A stretch of 64,000 bases of DNA from Bacteroidales bacterium (GTDB taxonomy: Bacteria; Bacteroidota; Bacteroidia; Bacteroidales; UBA932), in NCBI GenBank assembly GCA_017962375.1, contig JAGCVJ010000015.1:186001-250000 (forward strand), read 5' to 3'. Shown here piece after piece: positions 35,510-42,946 of this stretch. The notes below the pieces were generated by a model, which saw nothing but the letters and a program-made list of their open reading frames with translations, did no database searches and was not told the origin of the DNA. The position numbers were made by a program, and so were the translations under genes. Each line of letters opens with the position of its first letter. Position 1 is the stretch's first letter.

Positions 35510-37615
35510 ATGGCAGTTCTTGAGAAAATGCGTAAGAGGATGGGGGTGTTCATCTCCATCGTAATCGCGCTTGCCTTGCTGGCATTTATCGTCAATCCTG
35601 ACGACTTGCAGAGGGTTATGTCTATGTTCTCATCAAAGTATGATGTTGGAAAGATAGCAGGAAAGAGCATTTCCCACTCTGAGTTCAGCAAGCGATATGA
35701 CAAGTACAACAGAATCCTCAGTTTGACAAACCAGGACCTGAACAAAGAAGAAGGCGCTGATATGGTAAACAACATTACCTGGCAGAGCTTCATCGCTGAC
35801 CAGATCCTCATTCCGGCATGCGAGAAAGCCGGTGTCAAGGTTGGGGAAAAAGAAATGATTGAAATGGCAAAGGCCGGGGCTGACGTATCTCCGGTGCTGA
35901 TGAACGAGCTGGCTTTCGTAGACGAAAACGGAATGTTCGACCAGGACAAGCTGCAGCAGTTTGTGCAGAGCATTCCTTACGACCAGAGCGGACAGTATGC
36001 AGAATACTGGAACAACCTGCAGAACAACATGCTTCAGGACAGGATGTTCACCAAGTATTCCGTAATGCTGGCAAAGAGCGCCGTTTCAAACAACCTTCAG
36101 GTTCGCAGAGAGATTGCAGACAACAACAACTCATACGACGTTGACTTCATTCTCCAGCCGGTTTCCTTTGAGAAGGACACTACCGTGAAGGTTACCAACG
36201 AGGAGATCAAGAAGTACTACGAGCAGATCAAGCCTTCGCTGAAGAAAGTTGAAACCAGAGACGCCAAAATGGTGGTATTTGACATTCTCCCTTCAGAGAA
36301 AGACGTGAAGGCAGCAAAGGATGACATCGAGAGGCTCTATGAGGAATTCAAAGGTCTTTCAGATTCTGAAATCAAGAACTTCATCGAAAGGAATTCAGAC
36401 ACTCCTTTCAACGATTTCTATGTTAAGAAAGGCGACCTGAAAGAATGGTCTGCTATTCTTGACGAGTTTGCTTCTTCTGCTTCAGCCGAAACATTCCTGG
36501 AGCCTCAGCCTTACGACAACGTTTTTGTTGCCGCCAAGATACTGGACGTGGCTTCTAGGCCTGATTCGGTTTACCTGAAGTACATTGCCGTTCCAGACGA
36601 GAAGACTGCAGACAGCCTGATGTCTGCAATCAAGTCAAGCGAGGAGTTCTCCGCCGTTGCAGCCAACTATGTTCCTGCACAGAGGGGCGCAGAGCCGGGA
36701 ACTATCGGATGGGTTAACGAAGCCATCACTTATACCCAGCTTCCTGCTGACTTCATGAAAGCCTTCACTTCAAAGAAGGGCGACATGTTCAAGCTGGAGA
36801 CCAACGGAATGTGGGTCATTGCAAGAGTGGACAATCTTACAAGTCCTGTAAAGAAGACAAAGATTGCCGTTCTTTCAAGACAGGCAAGCGCAAGCCAGGA
36901 GACTTTCTCAAACGTTTACGCTGAGGCCGGCAAGCTCAAGGAAGCTGGCGCAAGCCTCGACAAGTTCGAGAAATACGCTCTTGACAACAATCTGGAGCTT
37001 TATCCTATCGAGAACATGGTAGGCGGAGCCAAGACCATCGGCTCTTACGAAAAGATGGGCGAGGTTAACCGCTGGATCTTTGACGCAAAGGAGGGCCAGG
37101 TTTCTGAAATTTTCACCGTTGACAACAAATACTATGTTGTTGCCGCTCTGGAGAAGATTCACCCTGCCGGATATGCTGAAATCAGCGAATTCACTCCTCA
37201 AATCAAAGAGTATTTGACCATGCAGAAGAGGGTTGACAAGCTCGCGAAGGAACTTGACGAAAAGGTAAGCGGAGCCACTACAATTGAAGAGGCTTCAGAG
37301 AAGCTGGTCCTCCCGATCAGCAGCATTACCGACGTCACTTTCTCTTCTCTTAAATCCGGTTCCCAGACAGACCCTATCCTCATTGGCCATATAGCCAAGG
37401 CCGGGGCTGACGGCAACCATGGTCTGGTGGGTCCTGTAAAGGGAGCTCTGGGAGTAGCCTACTTCCAGATCAAGGGCCAGAACAACGGAGCTTTCTACAC
37501 AGAGAGCGATGCCCAGAGAAAGAATGACCAGAACATCTACAGCATCCTCAACGTATTGCCTCAGGTAATGTGTGAAGATGCCGGCGTAGAAGACGTTCGC
37601 TTCAAGTTCTATTAA
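35510..37615 (+). CDS. PpiD/SurA-type periplasmic peptidyl-prolyl isomerase
   Basis: 701 residues. One N-terminal transmembrane helix (about 12-30, 'GVFISIVIALALLAFIV') anchors it in the inner membrane, as in PpiD. A SurA-N-like chaperone region spans about 35-260 and a parvulin (PpiC) domain lies around 345-450 ('VYLKYIAVPDEKTADSLMSAIKSSEEFSAVAANYV', 'GTIGWVNEAITYTQLPADFMKAFTSKKGD'), with a second degenerate copy possible after it. It assists folding of secreted and outer-membrane proteins. Convergent with the CorC-like gene, whose coding region holds a terminator facing this gene. Confidence 0.9.
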   Translation: MAVLEKMRKRMGVFISIVIALALLAFIVNPDDLQRVMSMFSSKYDVGKIAGKSISHSEFSKRYDKYNRILSLTNQDLNKEEGADMVNNITWQSFIADQILIPACEKAGVKVGEKEMIEMAKAGADVSPVLMNELAFVDENGMFDQDKLQQFVQSIPYDQSGQYAEYWNNLQNNMLQDRMFTKYSVMLAKSAVSNNLQVRREIADNNNSYDVDFILQPVSFEKDTTVKVTNEEIKKYYEQIKPSLKKVETRDAKMVVFDILPSEKDVKAAKDDIERLYEEFKGLSDSEIKNFIERNSDTPFNDFYVKKGDLKEWSAILDEFASSASAETFLEPQPYDNVFVAAKILDVASRPDSVYLKYIAVPDEKTADSLMSAIKSSEEFSAVAANYVPAQRGAEPGTIGWVNEAITYTQLPADFMKAFTSKKGDMFKLETNGMWVIARVDNLTSPVKKTKIAVLSRQASASQETFSNVYAEAGKLKEAGASLDKFEKYALDNNLELYPIENMVGGAKTIGSYEKMGEVNRWIFDAKEGQVSEIFTVDNKYYVVAALEKIHPAGYAEISEFTPQIKEYLTMQKRVDKLAKELDEKVSGATTIEEASEKLVLPISSITDVTFSSLKSGSQTDPILIGHIAKAGADGNHGLVGPVKGALGVAYFQIKGQNNGAFYTESDAQRKNDQNIYSILNVLPQVMCEDAGVEDVRFKFY

Positions 37616-37617
37616 AA

Positions 37618-38883
37618 TCAGCCGTGGATTTTGAGGGAGACGGTTTCTATCCTCTTCTTCGAAGTCTTGAGGATTGTAAAGGAGATGTTCCCGATGCGGA
37701 ATGTCTCCTTTTCTTTTGGTATGAATCCCAGGTTGTAGAGAATCAGGCCCGCCAGGGTTTCATAGGCGTCATCTTCCGGAATAGACAGCTCATGGCGGCG
37801 ATTGATGTCTTTAACGTCCAGACGGGCGGAGAACACCCATTCCTTGTCGGATATTTTCTTTTCCACAAATTCGTTGCGGTCCAGCTCGTCATCTATCTCG
37901 CCGAAGATTTCCTCTATAAGGTCTTCCAGGGTGATGATTCCCTCCGTTCCGCCGTATTCATCGGAGACGGCCACAATGTTTTCCTTGCGGGAGGTCATCT
38001 TCTCAAGCAAGGTACGGGCGTCCATATCCATAGGAACGTGAGTAATCGGGCGCAGTATTTCCTTTATGGATTTCTTGCCCTCGGTAAGAAGGTCTTTACT
38101 CAGCACATAGCCTATAATGTCGTCCAGGGTTTCCCTGTAAACTATAATCCTCGAGTATCCGGTATCCACAAACAGAGACAGGAGCTCCTCTATGCTGTCT
38201 TCTATGTCTATGGCCACTATTTCCGTTCTTGGTATCAGGCACTCCTTGATTTTGGTCTGGGAAAAATCCATCGCGTTCTGGAAGATCTCTATGTCGGAAG
38301 GCACGTCGTCGCCCTGCGCGTCCTCCACCTCCTCGGAAAGGTTCATCAGGTCTGTGGTGTCGAATTTTGCCGCTTCCTGTGAACCGGGATGAATATCCTG
38401 GCCCATTTTCTTACCGATAATAAGATAGGCCAGACGGTTGGTCAGCCAAGTCAGAGGATATAACAGGTGGTAGAAGAACAATATCACCCTGTATAGCGAC
38501 GAAAACACCTTGTTGGCATTCAGAAGGCACAGCGCCTTTGGCAGATATTCCGCCGTTATCATCACTATAAGGGTGGCCACTATGGTCTCGATGATTATTA
38601 TCAGCGATGTATGGGTGGTTATATGGGCTGTCAGGAAAGGATTCAGCAGACGGGCGGCCGCGATACTGTAGATGACCACGAAGATGTTGTTGCCCATAAG
38701 CAAGGAGGAGATCAAATCACCCTCGTTGTTTATGAAACGGTCCATCGCGATGGCGTATTTCTTCCCCTCTTTCTTGTCCAGGGCCACCTTCAGGCGGTTG
38801 CAGTGCAGAAAAGCCATCTCGTACCCCGAAAAGAGGGCGCAGAAGCACAATGCCACAATCACTATGACGATGTTCCAGACCAT
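37618..38883 (-). CDS. CorC/HlyC-type protein with DUF21, CBS and transporter-associated domains
   Basis: 421 residues. DUF21 transmembrane domain (about 1-190, four helices), two CBS domains (about 205-330, 'CLIPRTEIVAIDIEDSIEELLSLFVDTGYSRIIVYRETLDDIIGYVLSKDLL'), and a C-terminal CorC_HlyC domain ('KEWVFSARLDVKDINRRHELSIPEDDAYETLAGLILYNLG'). Family members are linked to Mg2+/Co2+ export or to gliding-type machinery (GldE) in Bacteroidota; the exact role here is not known. It is the last gene of the coaX-barrel-TPR-lptC run, 9 bp after lptC. Confidence 0.9.
   Translation of the reverse strand: MVWNIVIVIVALCFCALFSGYEMAFLHCNRLKVALDKKEGKKYAIAMDRFINNEGDLISSLLMGNNIFVVIYSIAAARLLNPFLTAHITTHTSLIIIIETIVATLIVMITAEYLPKALCLLNANKVFSSLYRVILFFYHLLYPLTWLTNRLAYLIIGKKMGQDIHPGSQEAAKFDTTDLMNLSEEVEDAQGDDVPSDIEIFQNAMDFSQTKIKECLIPRTEIVAIDIEDSIEELLSLFVDTGYSRIIVYRETLDDIIGYVLSKDLLTEGKKSIKEILRPITHVPMDMDARTLLEKMTSRKENIVAVSDEYGGTEGIITLEDLIEEIFGEIDDELDRNEFVEKKISDKEWVFSARLDVKDINRRHELSIPEDDAYETLAGLILYNLGFIPKEKETFRIGNISFTILKTSKKRIETVSLKIHG
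37678..37717 (+). terminator. Intrinsic terminator inside the CorC-like gene, serving ppiD
   Basis: AAAGGAGA at 37678-37685 pairs with TCTCCTTT at 37704-37711, continued by two G-T pairs and TTCC/GGAA around a 6-nt loop, then a T-rich tail TCTTTT. The direction fits ppiD transcripts. It lies antisense in the last 40 codons of the CorC-like gene. Confidence 0.72.
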
Positions 38884-38892
38884 ATCAGAATG

Positions 38893-39510
38893 TCATTTAA
38901 GCACCGGTCCTATAAAGTTGGCCGTGTCAACATACGTGGAATCCTCCTCAAGGCGGCTGAAGGAATCGAACGGATGCAGGATCTGGGCGTTGCGGGCCAT
39001 TTCGTCGCTCTCCATCCCGTATCCCTGCATAAAGCCCTGCGGAGAAGACATCTTCACAAAGCAGTGGGTGTAAATGCGGTGGCTGTACCTGTCCCAGTAG
39101 AGGGTGTCGGTCTCCATCCTCTGTCCGTTCAGATAATTCATTATCACAACATCGCCGAAGACCTCCCACTTCTCTTCCTTGTCTCTTATATCCGTATGCT
39201 TGGCCGCCTTGGAATGTATGTGGGTTTCAAGATCGGGGCCTTTGTAGGTATAGACGTCGAACCCTGCGGGGAACAGCTCATAGGTGGAAGTGTCTGTCTC
39301 GTACTTCTCCATCCTGGCGGCCTCCACCCTGAAAGTAAGATCTCCGTTAACGCTCTGAGAAGCTATAATGCTGTCTCCCGTCTGCCTCGGAACGGCGCTC
39401 ATGTCTATCTGGCTCGCCACCTCGGTCTTGGCCGAGCACGCAAACGATACGAAAGCAGCAGCAACCAAAGCTATGGCTGCTGCTGATCTCGTTATTGCGC
39501 GGGGATACAT
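38893..39510 (-). CDS. lptC: LPS export protein LptC (lipoprotein form)
   Basis: 205 residues. An N-terminal signal with a lipobox-like FAC at about residue 23-25 ('AAAFVSFACSAK') suggests a lipid anchor rather than the transmembrane helix of E. coli LptC. The beta-jellyroll pattern 'NGDLTFRVEAARMEKYETDTSTYELFPAGFDVYTY' and 'AAKHTDIRDKEEKWEVFGDVVIMNYLNGQRMETDTLYWDRY' is the LptC/OstA-like fold that passes LPS across the periplasm. The cluster with a TPR protein and a CorC-like protein looks conserved in Bacteroidales. Confidence 0.85.
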   Translation of the reverse strand: MYPRAITRSAAAIALVAAAFVSFACSAKTEVASQIDMSAVPRQTGDSIIASQSVNGDLTFRVEAARMEKYETDTSTYELFPAGFDVYTYKGPDLETHIHSKAAKHTDIRDKEEKWEVFGDVVIMNYLNGQRMETDTLYWDRYSHRIYTHCFVKMSSPQGFMQGYGMESDEMARNAQILHPFDSFSRLEEDSTYVDTANFIGPVLK

Positions 39511-39523
39511 AGGCCCGTTTATG

Positions 39524-40849
39524 TTACTTTATTGTTCTTACAGTAGTGGAGGCTGACATTCCGCCGCAGGAAATGCTGTAGCCGCGGCCGTCTGTAAGGT
39601 CATACATGAAGGCGTCCTGAGCTGTAGGGAAGTAGTTGCGGTATCTTGCAATGTTCCTGTCGCACTCGGCTGCAAGGGAAGGATCCTTTGCCTTTGCCCT
39701 CTGCATATAGTCTGTAGCTACCCAGAACTTTGCTCTCTTGGCAATCTCGTCTCCTGCGCAAGGAGTTGCTGCCCAGATGGTGCCTATGAGCATTTCTGCC
39801 TTTCCGGCGTACTTAGGGTTGAGCTCAGCTGCCTGGCGGGCGGTGGAAACAGCCGCTCCGTACTGGTGGTTTCCGTAATGGATGGTTGCAAGCTCATACA
39901 GGTAAGTGCCCTTGTCAACGCCCTCGGCTACGTTAGTGGCCTCCTTCAGGTACTTCAGAGCGGTTTCCTTGTCGCCCTTGGAGTTGAAGAACCTGTACAG
40001 ATAGTAGGCGGTTCCTGCTGAAGGCTCCAGCTTGTACATCTGTGCCACAACATCGGAGAACAGATCAGAATCTGTACACTCGTTGCTGTTCAGAAGGCTG
40101 GATATTGTCTTCAAGGTTGCCATGTCTTCCTTGTTCTGCTGGAATCTCGGAGTGAACACCTTGATCAGGTTGTCGCAAGTTGCAACTCCTGAGTTGATGA
40201 ACGCGTTCTGGAGCATAGCCTCAGCTGCGTCTATTGTAGTGTCCTCAGGCATTGCAGCCCTCTTGGCCTCAAAGATGTCGTTATATTTTGAATAGAGATT
40301 CATTATATCCTCTTCCTTGAGCTGCTGGGCGGTGAAAAGCTCGGTAGCCTTGATCATGGCGTTTACAACCAGCTCGTGATCGGCCTCAGGACCAAACTCG
40401 GTGGCGTATGCGTCCAAGTTTTCAAAGATGAACTTTGTCTTTTCCGGATTCTGGCCGAAGAAAACCATAATGTCGGAAAGTCTGCCTTCCTTTGCCTTCT
40501 TGGCATTCTTAGGGAAAAGTTCTGCCCTGGTTGCTGCCAGAGAAAGCAGGGTATCTATCATCTTTTCTCTTGTGGCGGCATCCGGAGCGTTGTTTATGCG
40601 GTGAAGCATGATCTTTCTTCCATTGATGTACAAGTTCTGGGAAACCCTAGGAGGACAGTATTTCATAGCGTCCTTCCAGTTGTTGTAAGCATCGTTCATG
40701 CTTCCCTGACGCAGGTAATCCTGGTAGAAATTGAGGTTGTTCACGCAATCGGCACTGTCTTTTCCGAACCTTCCCTGTGCGGAAGATTCAGCAGGAACAA
40801 CTAACAGCGCCGCTGCCAAAAGAAAGAGTACAAATCCTAACTTTTTCAT
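39524..40849 (-). CDS. Periplasmic TPR-repeat protein
   Basis: 441 residues from ATG 40849, giving a signal peptide (MKKLGFVLFLLAAALLVVPAESSAQ). An upstream in-frame start would lack one. The mature protein is alpha-helical; TPR-like repeats are clearest near 310-385 ('AYYLYRFFNSKGDKETALKYLKEATNVAEGVDKGTYLYELATIHYGNHQYGAAVSTARQAAELNPKYAGKAEMLIG'). Such proteins act as scaffolds. Position between the beta-barrel protein and lptC suggests an envelope role; the function is not known. Confidence 0.82.
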   Translation of the reverse strand: MKKLGFVLFLLAAALLVVPAESSAQGRFGKDSADCVNNLNFYQDYLRQGSMNDAYNNWKDAMKYCPPRVSQNLYINGRKIMLHRINNAPDAATREKMIDTLLSLAATRAELFPKNAKKAKEGRLSDIMVFFGQNPEKTKFIFENLDAYATEFGPEADHELVVNAMIKATELFTAQQLKEEDIMNLYSKYNDIFEAKRAAMPEDTTIDAAEAMLQNAFINSGVATCDNLIKVFTPRFQQNKEDMATLKTISSLLNSNECTDSDLFSDVVAQMYKLEPSAGTAYYLYRFFNSKGDKETALKYLKEATNVAEGVDKGTYLYELATIHYGNHQYGAAVSTARQAAELNPKYAGKAEMLIGTIWAATPCAGDEIAKRAKFWVATDYMQRAKAKDPSLAAECDRNIARYRNYFPTAQDAFMYDLTDGRGYSISCGGMSASTTVRTIK

Positions 40850-40880
40850 AGTGCTTATATTTTTTGCAAATTTAATCAAT

Positions 40881-42167
40881 TTATTGATACTTCGGCTTTA
40901 TGAACCAGAGGTCATGCAGGCTGATACTCACGATGAAATTAACATAATTCTCTCTTACCAAGCTGCCTGTTGTGGAACCCCTCTGCCCGAAATCTACTGC
41001 TACATTGAACGAGTTGTTCAAACGGTACACCGGAATTGAGGTTCCTATTGTAATGCCCATCTGGTTTACACTCTTCCCGTCTAAACTAACATAGGTTTTG
41101 TCATAGTGGAATCCCGCTCTGTAGGTCATCCTCTTATAACGGTACCTGATGTCATAGCGGTTAGGTACAAATTCCATTCCAACCCTAATAGACTGAGCTG
41201 TTTGGGCCTTGAATGCAACTCCCGGAGTCTCTCTGAATCCAGCCTTTGTCCAGTCTTGCCTCTCGTAGTCTATGCCAAATGTCCACTTCTCTCCTTTCTT
41301 CAGGGCCACTCCCACAGAAAGCTTGGAAGGAATGGTCATGTCTATCTTTGTCTTGTCAAAAGCAACTGTATCCGATACCTCTGAGTCATACACGTAGGCG
41401 AATCTGGTGGTGGAGCCGTTGAGGTTGTTTTTCATCCTGTAGGAAGCTCCGGCGGTGAGCACATATCCGTCTGCCGGCTTGAAGGTGCCCTGGGCTGCCG
41501 CTTCCACTGAAAATCCGTGAGGAGAATTCTTCCAGCCGGTCTGCATGTTGCGGATAAGTCCTGTGGAAAAGACCACATCGCTGCGGTTGGTCTGGGATCC
41601 GAAATAGTATATTCCCTGAACGCCTACGGAAAGGTTGTCGTTAACCTTCACGGCGCCGCCAATGAAAGCCTGGTTGATGTTTCCGTGGCCGTATTTCCTG
41701 TACCTGATATCACCGTATTTCGAGATGAGGACAGGATCTATCTCCTCCGTCTCGAACTTGTATCCCATATTGGAATAAGGCATTATTCCCATAATCAGGG
41801 AATGCTTGTTCTTGACAGGCACTGTTATCACGAAATTGTTGATGTTGACAGTGTTGTATGCCGACTTGGTGTGGTTGTCTTTCAGGTACATGTTCTTGGA
41901 ATAAAGACCGAAATCCAGCATGAAAGACAATGTGTCTCTCTCGGTGATAGAGGCGATGTTCTTGATGTTTATGTACCGAGGATCTCTTATTCCCTGGCCT
42001 ATTCCTCCCATTCCCAGGGTGATGCCCGTATTCATTCCCTGAATGTCACCTATCCCGTAAAGCGAATACGGGGTGAATGTTCCGAGAGCGTCCAGATCCT
42101 GGGCGGAAATCGTCTGGCTGCCCAAAAGGGCAACTGCCAGAATCAGTATGGTGCTTCTAATTTTCAT
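40881..42167 (-). CDS. Outer-membrane beta-barrel protein, possibly FadL/PorV-like
   Basis: 428 residues with a signal peptide (MKIRSTILILAVALLGSQTISAQ). Repeating amphipathic strands ('VGVQGIYYFGSQTNRSDVVFSTGL', 'YVLTAGASYRMKNNLNGSTTRFAYVYD', 'RVGMEFVPNRYDIRYRYKRMTYRAGFHYDKTYVSL') and a C-terminal aromatic end fit an outer-membrane beta-barrel. The N-terminal 'PYSLYGIGDIQGMNTGITLGMGGIGQGIRDP' resembles the FadL/PorV group, but I cannot confirm the family. It overlaps coaX by 11 bp and sits with TPR and lptC genes, so it may belong to an envelope assembly set. Confidence 0.8.
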   Translation of the reverse strand: MKIRSTILILAVALLGSQTISAQDLDALGTFTPYSLYGIGDIQGMNTGITLGMGGIGQGIRDPRYINIKNIASITERDTLSFMLDFGLYSKNMYLKDNHTKSAYNTVNINNFVITVPVKNKHSLIMGIMPYSNMGYKFETEEIDPVLISKYGDIRYRKYGHGNINQAFIGGAVKVNDNLSVGVQGIYYFGSQTNRSDVVFSTGLIRNMQTGWKNSPHGFSVEAAAQGTFKPADGYVLTAGASYRMKNNLNGSTTRFAYVYDSEVSDTVAFDKTKIDMTIPSKLSVGVALKKGEKWTFGIDYERQDWTKAGFRETPGVAFKAQTAQSIRVGMEFVPNRYDIRYRYKRMTYRAGFHYDKTYVSLDGKSVNQMGITIGTSIPVYRLNNSFNVAVDFGQRGSTTGSLVRENYVNFIVSISLHDLWFIKPKYQ

Positions 42168-42900
42168 CCTGTTTCTTATAATAGTCTGCTATGAACGCCA
42201 GCCCCTGCAGAACCAGGTCCTGGGTTGCAAAAACAGTGTTCTTTATCTTGTGCGCAAAATAAAAAGCGTCTCCGCCGGTGAAGATTACCGTATGCTGCGG
42301 ATATCTCTTTATGTATCCTTCTACTTCAAACATCAGACCGAAAACCACTCCTGCGCTCATTGCGCCTGTGGTTGTAACACCCACCGGAGGGAATTCCGCA
42401 TCCGGGCTGATGAACGGAAGCAAGCCTGTAAACTCGTTCAGGGCACGGAAACGGGAACGCATTCCAAGGGAGATGTTTCCTCCCAGGTAACGTCCGTTTT
42501 TGTCAATGAAATCTATAGTCATTGCCGTGCCGAAGTCGAACTTTATGCAGTCCTGGCCTTTGAACATGCAGGCCACGGCAACGGCAGCGGCTATCCTGTC
42601 CGCTCCCAGTTCCGTGGCATCAAAGCCGTAGTCCAAGTTCACGGGCAGCTCTGTCTTGTAGTCGAGCATTATGAGCCTGCGGCATAGAGGTTTTAAGGCC
42701 TCCTCTACCGGAGCGTTGGCTGTGCGGACATTGCTCACTACCATAGTATCTACCTCATATTCACCGGATTCTATGACGCTCTTAATAAACTTCACCGCAT
42801 CTCTTTCAGAAGAACGGCGAAGTTTGCCCATAGTTCCGTTATAGTAGAAAACCACTTTGCAGTTGGTGTTTCCTATGTCTATCAGAAGATTTGTTTCCAT
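42157..42900 (-). CDS. coaX: Type III pantothenate kinase
   Basis: 247 residues. The phosphate-binding motif is DIGNTNCK near residue 7-14; conserved later blocks include 'LGADRIAAAVAVACMFKGQDCIKFDFGTAMTIDFIDKNGRYLGGNISLGMRSRFRALNEFTGLLP' and 'TTGAMSAGVVFGLMFEVEGYI', with 'IFTGGDAFYFA' at the end. It phosphorylates pantothenate, the first step to CoA, and is insensitive to CoA feedback in this family. First gene of a five-gene minus-strand run. A -7 element ends 8 nt upstream of its ATG. Confidence 0.96.
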   Translation of the reverse strand: METNLLIDIGNTNCKVVFYYNGTMGKLRRSSERDAVKFIKSVIESGEYEVDTMVVSNVRTANAPVEEALKPLCRRLIMLDYKTELPVNLDYGFDATELGADRIAAAVAVACMFKGQDCIKFDFGTAMTIDFIDKNGRYLGGNISLGMRSRFRALNEFTGLLPFISPDAEFPPVGVTTTGAMSAGVVFGLMFEVEGYIKRYPQHTVIFTGGDAFYFAHKIKNTVFATQDLVLQGLAFIADYYKKQDEN

Positions 42901-42908
42901 ATAAAGTC

Positions 42909-42916
42909 CAAATATA
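42909..42916 (-). promoter_or_regulatory. -7 promoter element (TATATTTG) of coaX, 8 nt from the start codon
   Basis: TATATTTG on the minus strand matches TAnnTTTG and ends 8 nt before the coaX ATG, so the leader is at most a few nucleotides. It lies in the 46-bp gap behind mfd. Confidence 0.5.
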
Positions 42917-42946
42917 GTGATAAAATGAATATGATTGAATGCTTTC

